This document shows positions 11,053-21,519 of a stretch of DNA of 64,000 nucleotides, piece by piece (position 1 is the first letter of the stretch; every line of letters starts with the position of its first letter). The DNA comes from DASWZN01 sp036404435 (GTDB taxonomy: Bacteria > Acidobacteriota > Terriglobia > Bryobacterales > Bryobacteraceae). The stretch is from positions 62,001 to 126,000 of the forward strand of contig DASWZN010000044.1 of the NCBI GenBank assembly GCA_036404435.1. Direction: 5' to 3'. A program made the translations under genes and the position numbers. Below the pieces are notes generated by a model that did no database searches, was not told the DNA's origin, and worked only from the letters and a program-made list of their open reading frames with translations.

Positions 11053-11517
11053 TTACCAGTCGAATTTCAGGTTCGCCTTCTCGACCTGCTGGACGCTGAA
11101 CCGTACCGTCCTTCCAGGTGAGGGCTCCAAGGTGACGACATCCCCGGCGAAACCGGCCAGAATGCCTTCCCAGTGACGCCGGTCCTCGACCGGCTCGCGC
11201 AGCACCACCTTGGCCTTGCGGCCGAGAAAGCGCTCGAAATCCGCCGGCCCGCGCAGCTTGCGCTCCACCCCTGGAGAACTGACCTCCAAAGTGTAGCGGC
11301 TTCCCGGGACGACTTCTTCTACATCCAGGATGGTCCCCACCTGCTGGGAGATCAGCTCACAGTCGGCATGGGAAACACCGGCCGGCTTGTCGATGGTGAT
11401 TCGCAGCATCCGTTTACTGCCCCCGCCGAGCAGTTGAACCTCAACAACTTCCAGGCCCTCGGATTCGGCCACACGTCGGGCGATCTCCGTCACCCTATCG
11501 ACGATGGCTTCGTTCAT
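11053..11517 (-). CDS. rimP: Ribosome maturation factor RimP
   Basis: At 154 aa this has the RimP pattern: an N-terminal alpha/beta domain with LEVVEVQLLGGGSKRMLRITIDKP, the conserved YTLEVSSPGVERKL near residue 78, and a C-terminal SH3-like domain ending KANLKFDW. RimP is required for 30S subunit assembly. It is the first gene of the operon leading into nusA and infB. The ATG at 11517 faces the MFS gene divergently across 239 bp. Confidence 0.94.
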   Translation of the reverse strand: MNEAIVDRVTEIARRVAESEGLEVVEVQLLGGGSKRMLRITIDKPAGVSHADCELISQQVGTILDVEEVVPGSRYTLEVSSPGVERKLRGPADFERFLGRKAKVVLREPVEDRRHWEGILAGFAGDVVTLEPSPGRTVRFSVQQVEKANLKFDW

Positions 11518-11756
11518 TGTGCCTGGTTATCACTGGGCCAACAAAAAAGTGGGCTTTCGCCCACTCTCGCGGCTCGACGTCTGAGTTCATTATAGCGCAG
11601 TCGGCCGCGGACGGAACGCTCGAATCGGGCAGTAGCGCCATCGACCGTCCGCCCTGCCTCGCGCTGGCGTGGGGAGCGCCCCAGCACCGAACCGCGCGCG
11701 TGAGCAAGCGGCGGCCGCTGCGCGCAGATGCCGAATCGTGTAGCCTCTTAAGAGCC
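11518..11756. promoter_or_regulatory. Divergent intergenic region between rimP and the MFS gene
   Basis: This 239-bp space must hold the promoters of the rimP operon (minus) and the MFS gene (plus). No convincing -35/-10 pair could be picked by eye. It includes one copy of the dispersed CAGCACCGAACCGCG element at 11682-11711. Confidence 0.4.
11682..11711 (+). repeat. Dispersed element CAGCACCGAACCGCG...AAGCGG
   Basis: A 30-bp copy of an element that recurs at 21569-21600 and 21603-21634 (plus) and in inverted, slightly diverged form at 21520-21550 and 36483-36514. All copies are intergenic. Confidence 0.75.
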
Positions 11757-12887
11757 ATGCTGATGCTCGCTCCCATATTCGCGATCTTCGTTTACGGTCT
11801 CATTGCCGCCATGCTGGGCACGATTCTGCCCGGGCTATCCGCCCGGTTCCACCTCACGCCCAAGCAGAACGGGAACATTGCCCTGGCTCAGGCGATGGGC
11901 CTGGTGATCGCTTCCGTCGCGGCAGGACCGCTCATCGACAGCCAGGGCTACAAAGTGGGCCTGGTTCTCGGTCTGGCGCTCATCGCCCTCGCTTTGTTCC
12001 TGCTACCCAGTTCGAAAAGCTATGGCCAGGTGGTCGGTTACTTGTTCCTGCTCGGGCTGGGCGGGGGCACGATCGTCACGGGAGCTAACGCCCTGGCCTT
12101 CGATCTAGGCGGCTCCCAGCACGCGGCCGCGCTCAACTTCCTCAACGTCTTCTTCGGCCTGGGCGGCCTGGCGACTCCCTTCATCCTCGCCAACCTCCTG
12201 GGCGGCAATTCGACCCGCTTGTGCTACTTGACCGCGGTGGCCACGGCGGCCACTCTGGCCCTGAGCGCCAGCGTGACGATGCCGGCGGCCCGGTCCGCTG
12301 GCGGAATCGCACTCTCGGAGGCGAGCCATCTCCTGCGTCATCCGGCGCTGTGGCTGCTGGCGGCGATGCTGTTCTTGTACGTGGCCTGCGAGGTCGGGGT
12401 GTGGAACTGGCTCACGCGCCACCTCATCGCGCAGGGAATCCCCGAGCGCCGCGCGTTGAACATCCTGTCGCTGGGCTTTGCGCTGGGCCTGCTCATCGGG
12501 CGAGTGGCCGTGGCGCCGCTCTTCAAAACGATGCGGCCCGATACGGTGACCCTCGTCGCGGCGGCGCTGATGACGATCACGACCTGGTTGGCGCTCCGGA
12601 CCACCCGGCCCGCCGTCGCCTGGGCGGCGGTGTTCTGTGCGGGCCTCGCCATGGCGCCGGTGTTCCCGACCGTGCTGGCGATCACCGGCAACGTCTTCGG
12701 CGCGGCCAAAGCGACCGCTATCGGAATCGTCGCCATGTTCGGCTGGATTGGGCTGGCCGTGAGCTCGCCGATGATTGGCGCCGCCGCGGGAGACGATCCG
12801 AGGCGGCTCAAAAAGGCGCTTCTGATCCTCCCCGCGTTCTCGGCGCTGATGGTGGCGGTGAACCTCGCGTTGCGAGCGGTGCTGTAA
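11757..12887 (+). CDS. MFS transporter, FucP/sugar-permease-like
   Basis: A 376-aa inner-membrane protein with about 12 hydrophobic segments running from residue 3 to the C-terminus. The first segment ends in GTILPGLSARFHLTPKQNG and the second half has RRALNILSLGFALGLLIGR, the pattern of the FHS/FucP branch of the major facilitator superfamily, which carries sugars by proton symport. ATG 11757 follows AAGAG by 3 bp; a second ATG 6 bp downstream is also possible. Nothing around it identifies the substrate. Confidence 0.75.
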   Translation: MLMLAPIFAIFVYGLIAAMLGTILPGLSARFHLTPKQNGNIALAQAMGLVIASVAAGPLIDSQGYKVGLVLGLALIALALFLLPSSKSYGQVVGYLFLLGLGGGTIVTGANALAFDLGGSQHAAALNFLNVFFGLGGLATPFILANLLGGNSTRLCYLTAVATAATLALSASVTMPAARSAGGIALSEASHLLRHPALWLLAAMLFLYVACEVGVWNWLTRHLIAQGIPERRALNILSLGFALGLLIGRVAVAPLFKTMRPDTVTLVAAALMTITTWLALRTTRPAVAWAAVFCAGLAMAPVFPTVLAITGNVFGAAKATAIGIVAMFGWIGLAVSSPMIGAAAGDDPRRLKKALLILPAFSALMVAVNLALRAVL

Positions 12888-12971
12888 CCCATCCTTCTCG
12901 CGACGCCCGGAGGCGTGACAGCACCACCAGTTCAGGCTTGCAGGCAAGGCTTTCCTGCGGTCGCCAGGGCT

Positions 12972-13021
12972 GATTGCCGACGGGCCAAGGCTGACGTCTC
13001 ATGGCTGACGGCTGATGGCCG
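12972..13021 (+). repeat. GGCTGACG/GGCTGATGG short-repeat stretch
   Basis: A run of related heptamers (GGCTGAT, GGCTGAC, GGCTGATGG) lies between the MFS and TPR genes. The reverse-complement motif family (GTCAGCC, ATCAGCC) fills 35933-36005. Both look like degenerate intergenic repeats. Confidence 0.5.
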
Positions 13022-13098
13022 GCCGGAACCACCCTGTCCGCCGGCGGTTGTAGTATGCTCTGATGTTGGAGAACTCAAACAGGAGGCGGAGGTCCGTC

Positions 13099-14337
13099 AT
13101 GATTCTTAAGAGAGCGGCTGGACTTGCAAGCGCGTTGGTCGTTTTTGCCGGCGTCTCGCTGGCTGCCATCACCACCATCGAGGGCACGGTTACCGGGGAC
13201 GATGGCAATCCACTCAAAGACGCCGTCATCAAGATTGAGCGCGTTGACATCACGGGCCATTACCACACCAAGACCGACAAGAAGGGCCATTACTTCTATG
13301 GCGGTCTGCCTCTCGGCACCTTCAACGTGTGCGTGGAAGTGGATGGCAGGCAACGCGATTGCGTGAACAAGCTCAGGACCACCACGTCCAACAGCACCGA
13401 CGCCAGTTTCAACCTCAAGGCCAAGAGGGACCAGGACCAGGCCCTCTCCGAAGCCGCCCAATCCGGCACGCTCACCAAAGAACAGGAGAAACAGTTGAGC
13501 CCCGAGATGCGCGCCGCGCTCAAAGAGCACGAAAAACAGGCCGCGGAAGCTCAGGCGCACAATCGGCAGTTGAACGAGTCGTACAACGCGGGCATGCAGG
13601 CGTTGAACTGCGGGAGGAAGCCGGCGTCTTGTCCGGCCACCGCCCCCGCGGACCCCAACAATCCCCAGGCCGCGCCGCAACCGTTGACGGCCGCAACCTA
13701 CTACGAACAGTCGATTGCGGCGTTCAAGAAGGCGGGTGAAACCGATCCCAAGCAGGAGGCCATCTGGTCCCATCTGGCCGAGGCTCAGACCGGCCTGGCG
13801 GGCACCCAGATGGGTCCCGAGGCGCAGGCCTCGCTGACCTCCGCCCTTGAAAGTTACGAGAAGTCGATCGCGCTCAAGCTCTCCGACCCCGCGGTACACA
13901 ACAACTACGCTCTGGCGCTGGCCCGGCTGAATAGGTTTCCGGAGGCCTCGGCGGAGCTGCAGAAGGCGGCTGAATACGATCCCCCCGGCGCCGGAAAATA
14001 CTATTACAACCTGGGCGCCCTGCTGGTCAACAAGGGCCAGTACGACGAAGCGGCCGCGAACTTCAAGAAGGCCATCGAGCTGACTCCGAGTTACGCCGAG
14101 GCGCACTTCCAGTACGCCGTGTGCCTCTCGGCAAAGATGAGCGTGACCCCGGACGGCAAGACGGTCGCGCCTCCCGAAATGAAGGGAGAACTCGACAAGT
14201 ACCTCGAACTGGCGCCGAACGGCCCCAACGCCGACGCGGCGAAAGGAATGCTGGCTGCGCTGTCCACAGATGTGCAGACTCAGTACACGAACCCGAACGC
14301 GACTCCGACCCCGAAGAAGTCGAAGAAGAAGTCGTAG
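13099..14337 (+). CDS. Secreted TPR protein with N-terminal carboxypeptidase-regulatory-like domain
   Basis: A 412-aa exported protein. Residues 1-22 form a signal peptide (ILKRAAGLASALVVFAGVSLAA). Residues about 25-110 are a carboxypeptidase-regulatory-like beta-sandwich (IEGTVTGDDGNPLKDAVIKIE, Y-F-Y-G-G-L-P-L-G-T-F). A charged Gln/Glu-rich helix follows, then TPR repeats from about residue 190 (YYEQSIAAFKKAGETDPK, YNLGALLVNKGQYDEAAANFKKAIELTPS). The tail is TPKKSKKKS. Such proteins are common in Acidobacteriota and probably act as periplasmic scaffolds; the partner is unknown. The ATG at 13099 has GGAGGT at 13087. Confidence 0.8.
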   Translation: MILKRAAGLASALVVFAGVSLAAITTIEGTVTGDDGNPLKDAVIKIERVDITGHYHTKTDKKGHYFYGGLPLGTFNVCVEVDGRQRDCVNKLRTTTSNSTDASFNLKAKRDQDQALSEAAQSGTLTKEQEKQLSPEMRAALKEHEKQAAEAQAHNRQLNESYNAGMQALNCGRKPASCPATAPADPNNPQAAPQPLTAATYYEQSIAAFKKAGETDPKQEAIWSHLAEAQTGLAGTQMGPEAQASLTSALESYEKSIALKLSDPAVHNNYALALARLNRFPEASAELQKAAEYDPPGAGKYYYNLGALLVNKGQYDEAAANFKKAIELTPSYAEAHFQYAVCLSAKMSVTPDGKTVAPPEMKGELDKYLELAPNGPNADAAKGMLAALSTDVQTQYTNPNATPTPKKSKKKS

Positions 14338-14382
14338 CGCATAATGGGAAGGACGGGGCGTTCCCCGGGAGCGCCCCATCTC

Positions 14383-14673
14383 ATGATCCGCGTTGTTCTC
14401 TACCTTTTCCTCGCCGTCATCCTCATCAGCCTCCTCCGCTCCATCGTCGGAGTCTTGGGCAAGGCGATCGGCGGATTCCTGGGGCCGGCGGCTTCCGGCC
14501 GCTCCCCGTCTTCCGAGCCGCAAAAGGTTGGCGAGCTCAAGCGCGATCCCGTCTGCGGCACCTACGTTTCCACGGCCACGTCGGTGAAACGCACTGTCGG
14601 CGGCGAGGTGGTTCACTTCTGCTCCGTCGAATGCAGCGAGAAGTACGGCCAGCGCCCGGCCGGCAAGGGCTAG
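14383..14673 (+). CDS. Small membrane-anchored YHS-type protein
   Basis: A 96-aa protein with one N-terminal membrane helix (MIRVVLYLFLAVILISLLRS) and a C-terminal YHS-like metal-binding module: KRDPVCGTYVS, then VVHFCSVECSEKY, with three Cys suited to metal binding. YHS domains occur beside heavy-metal ATPases and oxygenases. It lies 23 bp before the KdpD-like kinase on the same strand and may be co-transcribed, but a role in potassium sensing is not shown. Confidence 0.7.
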   Translation: MIRVVLYLFLAVILISLLRSIVGVLGKAIGGFLGPAASGRSPSSEPQKVGELKRDPVCGTYVSTATSVKRTVGGEVVHFCSVECSEKYGQRPAGKG

Positions 14674-14696
14674 AATAAGCACAAAAGGGGGCGGTT

Positions 14697-16145
14697 ATGC
14701 CTTCGCAAACCCGGTCCAAGCGGCTGCTGAGAATGACGGCAGCGCTGGCGCTGATCGCAGCGGTCACTGGCGCCTGCTCCCTTGTGCTCCACGTAAATTC
14801 CACCACCGTGGCGCTCGCATTCCTGCTGGTGATCCTGGCCGTCGCCACCTGGGGAAGTCTGGCGGAGGCGGTGCTGGCGTCTTTCGCCGCCATGCTCTCG
14901 TTCAACTACTTCTTCCTGCCCCCGGTCGGCACGTTCACCATCACCGATCCGCAGAACTGGGTGGCGCTAACGGCTTTTCTGGTGACGGCGGTGACCGCAA
15001 GCAATCTCTCGGCCACGGCCAAACGGCGGGCGGTGGAAGCCTCCGAGCGCCGCGCCGAGATGGAGCGGCTGTACAACCTTAGCCGCGCCCTGATGATGGC
15101 GGAACCCAGCGAGGCCGCCGTTGCCAGGCACCTGGCGCGCCAGGTCGCGGCCATTTTCGAGTTGCCGGCCGTCGCCGTGTTCGACCGCCGGACAGGCGAA
15201 GTAGAGCGCGCCGGCCCGGAGGACCTCCCGCTCGCCGAAGCCAGGCTGCGGGACGTGGCCGTCCAAAACACCGAGCTCGACGAGAAAGGCGTCACCGTGC
15301 TGCCCATCCGGCTGGGCGGCGGCCCCATTGGCAGCATCGGGATCTTCACCGGTTCGGTCTCCGATGCGGCGCTGCACGCTATATCCAATCTCGCCGCGAT
15401 CTCGCTCGAACGCGCGCGCACCCTCGAACTGGCCAGCCGCGCCGAGGTGGCGCGCCAGAGCCAGGAGTTGAAGTCCGCGCTCCTGGACGCCGTGGCGCAC
15501 GAGTTCAAGACGCCGCTCACCTCGGTCAAGGCGGCGGCCTCGGCGTTGCTTTCGGGCCTGGCCGATCCGACCACCACCGAGTTGCTGACCGTCATCAGCG
15601 AGGAAGCCGACCGCATGACCACCATGGTCAGCGAGGCCATCGACATGGCGCGCATCGAGGCGGGCGAGTTGCGCATCAGCCAGGAGCCGCTTTCGCCCTC
15701 CGAGTTGCTGGCCGCCGTCGTCCGTAAGGTCGAACCCGGCCTCGACGGGAGGCGCATCGAGGTCTCGGCCGCCGGCCCCCTGCCGCCGGTCAGCGCCGAT
15801 CCGGCCATGTTCCACACCGTGCTTCTGCAACTGCTCGACAACGCGTTCAAATACTCTCCGCCCGGCTCGCCGGTGGTGGTGGCGGCGGAAGCCGCGCCCG
15901 ACAGCGTTGTCTTCAGCGTCCGGGACCGCGGGCCGGGCATCTCCGAAGAGGAACGCGAGCGCGTGTTCGAGAAATTCTACCGCTGCGCGAGAGACCGCCA
16001 GCGGCTTCCCGGCACTGGGATGGGCCTCACCATCGCGCGCGAAATCGTGCAGGCGCACGGCGGCCGCATCTGGGTGGAGAGCGCACCGGACGGCTCGCGC
16101 TTCTGCTTCTCCCTTCCGCTCGCCACGGAGCGGGTGCCCTCGTGA
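14697..16145 (+). CDS. kdpD: Sensor histidine kinase, KdpD-like but lacking the N-terminal KdpD and Usp domains
   Basis: This 482-aa kinase begins directly with the four-helix DUF4118 membrane region (residues about 10-110, including FNYFFLPPVGTFTITDPQN, typical of KdpD), then a GAF-like sensor, HisKA with H268 in AHEFKTPLTSVKAA, and the ATPase domain with N-box LLDNAFKYSPPGSP (about 380), G1 DRGPGISEEE and G2 GTGMGLTIARE. Canonical KdpD is about 900 aa with cytosolic KdpD and Usp-like domains first; those are absent. It overlaps kdpE by GTGA. It should phosphorylate KdpE in response to low potassium. Confidence 0.88.
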   Translation: MPSQTRSKRLLRMTAALALIAAVTGACSLVLHVNSTTVALAFLLVILAVATWGSLAEAVLASFAAMLSFNYFFLPPVGTFTITDPQNWVALTAFLVTAVTASNLSATAKRRAVEASERRAEMERLYNLSRALMMAEPSEAAVARHLARQVAAIFELPAVAVFDRRTGEVERAGPEDLPLAEARLRDVAVQNTELDEKGVTVLPIRLGGGPIGSIGIFTGSVSDAALHAISNLAAISLERARTLELASRAEVARQSQELKSALLDAVAHEFKTPLTSVKAAASALLSGLADPTTTELLTVISEEADRMTTMVSEAIDMARIEAGELRISQEPLSPSELLAAVVRKVEPGLDGRRIEVSAAGPLPPVSADPAMFHTVLLQLLDNAFKYSPPGSPVVVAAEAAPDSVVFSVRDRGPGISEEERERVFEKFYRCARDRQRLPGTGMGLTIAREIVQAHGGRIWVESAPDGSRFCFSLPLATERVPS

Positions 16146-16834
16146 GCGCCACCTGCGTTCTGGTGGTCGATGATGAGCCGCAGATCCGCCGCGTAATGCG
16201 CGCCACGCTCACCGGCCTCGGCTACTACGTGGCGGATGCGCGCAGCGGCGAGGAAGCGCTCGAGAAGCTAGCGGCGGAGCGCTTCGACCTGGTCCTGCTC
16301 GACATGAATATGCCGGGCATGGGCGGCCTGGATGCCTGCCGCGAAATCCGTGCACGCTGGGACGTGGCGGTGATCGTGCTCACCGTCCGCAACGCGGAGA
16401 AGGACAAGGTGCAGGCCCTCGACGCAGGCGCCGACGACTACATCACCAAGCCGTTCAGTATGCCCGAGCTGCTGGCGCGCATCCGGGCGGCGCTGCGCCG
16501 CCTGCCCCAGCGGCCCGAGGACACCTTGGGAACGGTCAAGCTCGACGAGGTCGAAATCAACCTGAAGACCCGCCGCGTGACGGTCGGATCGCGCGAGGGC
16601 CGGCTCACGCCCAAAGAGTTCGATCTGCTCCAGTACTTCCTCACCCATCCCAATCAGCCCATCCCTCACGGCGCCCTGCTGCAAGCCGTCTGGGGGCCCG
16701 ACTACGGCGAGGAAGTCGAATACCTGCGCGTCTTCGTCAATCAGCTCCGCAAGAAGATTGAGCCGGACCCGTCTCACCCGCACTACCTCCTGACCGAACC
16801 CTGGGTCGGCTACCGCTTCTACCTGCCTGAGTAG
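16142..16834 (+). CDS. kdpE: Response regulator KdpE
   Basis: A 230-aa OmpR-family regulator. The receiver domain has D10, D11, the phosphoacceptor D54 (LVLLDMNMPGM), T81 and K103. The winged-helix domain starts near residue 135 and holds LTPKEFDLLQYFLTHPN and the V-F-V-N-Q-L-R-K-K-I-E recognition helix. It starts with GTG overlapping the kdpD stop. It should activate the kdp operon immediately downstream, where four 11-bp-spaced repeats form a likely operator. Confidence 0.92.
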   Translation: MSATCVLVVDDEPQIRRVMRATLTGLGYYVADARSGEEALEKLAAERFDLVLLDMNMPGMGGLDACREIRARWDVAVIVLTVRNAEKDKVQALDAGADDYITKPFSMPELLARIRAALRRLPQRPEDTLGTVKLDEVEINLKTRRVTVGSREGRLTPKEFDLLQYFLTHPNQPIPHGALLQAVWGPDYGEEVEYLRVFVNQLRKKIEPDPSHPHYLLTEPWVGYRFYLPE

Positions 16835-16884
16835 GTGGGGCAGGACTCCAGGAGACCCGCGTAAACGTCTGCTCCACCACACCC

Positions 16885-16922
16885 TTACGAAATCCTGACG
16901 CGCCCTTTATGCCTTCTTAATG
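16885..16922. promoter_or_regulatory. Probable KdpE operator: four direct repeats at exact 11-bp spacing
   Basis: The pentamers TTACG (16885), TGACG (16896), TTATG (16907) and TAATG (16918) each start 11 bp after the previous one and fit the consensus T-N-A-(C/T)-G. OmpR-family regulators bind tandem direct repeats about one helical turn apart. The block lies between kdpE and the first gene of the transporter operon, 33 bp upstream of its ATG. Assignment to KdpE rests on position. Confidence 0.6.
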
Positions 16923-16954
16923 GCTTCCCAGCTAGCCTGAATCAGGTGACACTC

Positions 16955-17407
16955 ATGAACAGGATCTGGCTGGCTCAGCCCGGGGTGCTGGCGCGCGTGG
17001 CCTCGCCGGAGACCGCGAAGCTGGAAGTGGTGGTGATCTACACCGGCGTCAAGCAGACGCTGGCCGCGCTGAAGGCCGCCGCCAACCTCGCTCAGGGTTT
17101 GGCCGCCCGAATCCGCCTGATCGTGCCCCAGCCCGTCGCGTTTCCTGCGGAGCTCGATCAGCCGCCGGTGCAGAAGGACTTCGCCGAACGAAAATTCCGC
17201 ACCCTGGCCGAGCAGTCGGCCATCGAGACCAACGTCGAGATCCGCCTCTGCCGCGACTGGGAAACCGGAGCGCTCGACGGCCTCAAGCCGGGCTCCATCG
17301 TCATCCTGGGCGCCCGCATGCGCTGGTGGCCGGGGACGCGGGAGCGGCGGCTGGCCCGGGCTCTTCGCAAGAGCGGGCACCAGGCGCTGCTGGTAAGCTC
17401 GAACTAA
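16955..17407 (+). CDS. Small Usp-like (universal-stress-type) protein heading the kdp operon
   Basis: A 150-aa soluble protein with alternating beta/alpha pattern: LEVVVIYTGVKQTLAALKAAANLAQGL, a middle strand NVEIRLCRD, then GSIVILGARM and a basic C-terminal stretch (RWWPGTRERRLARALRKSG). This matches a Usp/adenine-nucleotide alpha-hydrolase-type fold like the Usp domain inside normal KdpD. It is the first gene after the presumed operator and 11 bp before the next gene. A possible role is to replace the Usp domain missing from the kinase, which is inference. The ATG at 16955 follows AGGTGA; a GTG at 16946 is an alternative. Confidence 0.65.
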   Translation: MNRIWLAQPGVLARVASPETAKLEVVVIYTGVKQTLAALKAAANLAQGLAARIRLIVPQPVAFPAELDQPPVQKDFAERKFRTLAEQSAIETNVEIRLCRDWETGALDGLKPGSIVILGARMRWWPGTRERRLARALRKSGHQALLVSSN

Positions 17408-17418
17408 GGAGACGCGGA

Positions 17419-17502
17419 ATGCTCGACTTCCTGTATGTGCTGACCGGCGTTGCCGGCTTCGTCGCTCTGTGGGCCATCACGAAGGCCTGCGACCGGTTGT
17501 AA
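17419..17502 (+). CDS. 27-aa membrane peptide in the kdp operon
   Basis: The reading frame MLDFLYVLTGVAGFVALWAI plus TKACDRL encodes one hydrophobic helix with a charged end. It has a good ribosome binding site (AAGGAGA at 17406) and 13 bp separate it from kdpF. It is distinct from KdpF, which follows. Its function is unknown; the position suggests a second single-helix subunit or stabiliser of the Kdp complex. Confidence 0.65.
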   Translation: MLDFLYVLTGVAGFVALWAITKACDRL

Positions 17503-17515
17503 GGAACAAACTCCT

Positions 17516-17602
17516 ATGGTGGACTACATCGTTGCTGGCGTCACATGCGTGTTTCTGCTGGTGTACCTGACGTGGGCGTTGCTTCGCCCGGAGAAGTTCT
17601 GA
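17516..17602 (+). CDS. kdpF: KdpF, small subunit of the potassium-transporting ATPase
   Basis: A 28-aa peptide, MVDYIVAGVTCVFLLVYLTW followed by ALLRPEKF. The VAG...LLVYL..ALLRPEKF pattern is the KdpF signature. KdpF is a single membrane helix that stabilises the KdpABC complex. It lies 7 bp before kdpA. Confidence 0.88.
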   Translation: MVDYIVAGVTCVFLLVYLTWALLRPEKF

Positions 17603-17609
17603 GGGCTCT

Positions 17610-19400
17610 ATGACAGGAAATGGGATTCTCCAGATCGCAGTGTTTTTCGGCCTCATCCTGCTGGTCACGAAGCCGCTTGGCTTGTTCATGGCGAAAGTGT
17701 TCGGGGGCGAGCGCACCTTCCTCCATCCTGTGATTCGTCCCCTGGAGCGCCTGGTCTACAAGCTGTGCGGCATCCGGGAGGACGTGGAACAACGCTGGAC
17801 CCACTACGCGGGCGGCGCGCTGGCGTTCAGCATCTTCTGCTTCCTGTTCGTCTACGCGCTGCAACGGTTGCAGGGCTACCTGCCATTCAACCCGCGGGGA
17901 TTCGGCGGCAAGCTGATTTCGCCGGACTTGGCCTACAACACCGCGGTCAGCTTTCTGACCAACACCAACTGGCAGGTCTATACGCCCGAGACGACGGTGA
18001 GCTACTTCGTGCAGATGGCCGCCCTGGCGGTGCAGAATTTCGCCTCCGCCGCCGTGGGCATGGCCGCGGCGGTGGCCATCATTCGCGGATTCGCGCGGCA
18101 CCAGGTTTCGAGCATCGGGAATTTTTGGGTCGATCTCACGCGCTCGACGCTGTACATCCTGCTGCCGATCTCCGTCCTCGCGGCGCTGTTGCTCTGCTCG
18201 CAGGGCGCGATTCAGAACTTCCACCCTTACACCACGGTCAAGACCGTCGAAGGGGCCGCGCAGACCATTGCGCAAGGGCCCGTGGCGTCTCAGGAAGCGA
18301 TCAAGCTGCTGGGGACCAACGGCGGCGGATTCTTTAACGTCAACTCCGCGCACCCCTTTGAGAATCCGACTCCCTTCACGAACCTCGTCCAGATGCTGCT
18401 GATCTTCCTCATCCCTGCCGGACTCACCTACACGTTCGGCCGCATGGTGGGCGATACGCGGCAAGGCTGGGCGATCTTCGCGGCCATGGCCGTAATGTTC
18501 CTGATTGGCGTTTTCGTCTGCTACGGCTTTGAGCAGGCGGGCAACCCGATCCTGGCGAAGCTCGGCCTCCAGACCGCCGCCACGGCCCAGCAGCCAGGCG
18601 GCAACATGGAAGGCAAGGAGACCCGCTTCGGCATCGCCGCGTCGGCTCTGTTCGTCACCGTCACCACCAACGCCAGTTGTGGCGCCATCAACACCGCGCA
18701 CGATGCGCTCACTCCTCTGGGCGGCCTCGTCCCCATGTTCAACCTCCAGACGGACGAAGTCATTTTCGGCGGAGTTGGCTCGGGCCTCTACGGCATGTTG
18801 CTGTACGCGATCGTCGCCGTCTTTATCGCCGGGCTGATGGTGGGCCGGACGCCCGAGTACCTGGGAAAGAAGATTCAACAAAAGGAAGTCAAGATGGCGA
18901 TGCTGCCGATCCTGGCAACATCGTTCCTGATCCTTGTTCTCACTGCGGCCAGTTCCGTTGCTCCATTCCACAAGGACAGCTACTGGAATCCCCCCGGCCC
19001 GACGACCGCCAATCTGGGCAACGCCGGCCCCCACGGCTTCAGTGAGATTCTGTACACCTACTCGAGCACCGCAGAGAACAACGGGAGCGCGTTCGGGGGA
19101 ATCAACGGCACCACCCCCTGGTACAACGTCACGACCGGCCTGGCCATGATCTTCGGGCGGTTCATGTTCATCGTGCCACTCCTGGCCGTGGCGGGCAGCC
19201 TGGCGGCCAAGAAGAAAGTGCCGAGTTCGAGCGGAACCTTCCCCACCCACGGCCCGCTGTTTGTGGGGCTGCTGGTGGCGACTGTGACCGTGATTGGCGC
19301 CCTCACCTTCTTCCCGGCGCTGGCGCTCGGGCCGATTGTGGAGCATTTCCTCATGCACCAGGGGAAGCTCTTCTCGCTACTAGTGTTCATTGGGAGCTAA
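17610..19400 (+). CDS. kdpA: Potassium-transporting ATPase, potassium-binding subunit KdpA
   Basis: A 596-aa membrane protein with about ten hydrophobic segments. Selectivity-filter-like stretches of the SKT channel superfamily are visible: NTAVSFLTNTNWQ (first pore loop), LGTNGGGFFNVNSAHPFENP (second), TTNASCGAINTAHDALTPLGG (third) and the fourth near FGRFMFIVPLL. It binds and translocates K+ across the inner membrane, driven by KdpB. Order kdpF-kdpA-kdpB-kdpC is canonical, with 3 bp to kdpB. Confidence 0.96.
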   Translation: MTGNGILQIAVFFGLILLVTKPLGLFMAKVFGGERTFLHPVIRPLERLVYKLCGIREDVEQRWTHYAGGALAFSIFCFLFVYALQRLQGYLPFNPRGFGGKLISPDLAYNTAVSFLTNTNWQVYTPETTVSYFVQMAALAVQNFASAAVGMAAAVAIIRGFARHQVSSIGNFWVDLTRSTLYILLPISVLAALLLCSQGAIQNFHPYTTVKTVEGAAQTIAQGPVASQEAIKLLGTNGGGFFNVNSAHPFENPTPFTNLVQMLLIFLIPAGLTYTFGRMVGDTRQGWAIFAAMAVMFLIGVFVCYGFEQAGNPILAKLGLQTAATAQQPGGNMEGKETRFGIAASALFVTVTTNASCGAINTAHDALTPLGGLVPMFNLQTDEVIFGGVGSGLYGMLLYAIVAVFIAGLMVGRTPEYLGKKIQQKEVKMAMLPILATSFLILVLTAASSVAPFHKDSYWNPPGPTTANLGNAGPHGFSEILYTYSSTAENNGSAFGGINGTTPWYNVTTGLAMIFGRFMFIVPLLAVAGSLAAKKKVPSSSGTFPTHGPLFVGLLVATVTVIGALTFFPALALGPIVEHFLMHQGKLFSLLVFIGS

Positions 19401-19403
19401 GCG

Positions 19404-21515
<2,112 letters not shown>

Positions 21516-21519
21516 GTAT

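Noticed and set aside
17620..19390. Alternative genes on the strand opposite kdpA
   Set aside because: KdpA membrane and pore motifs are unambiguous on the plus strand.
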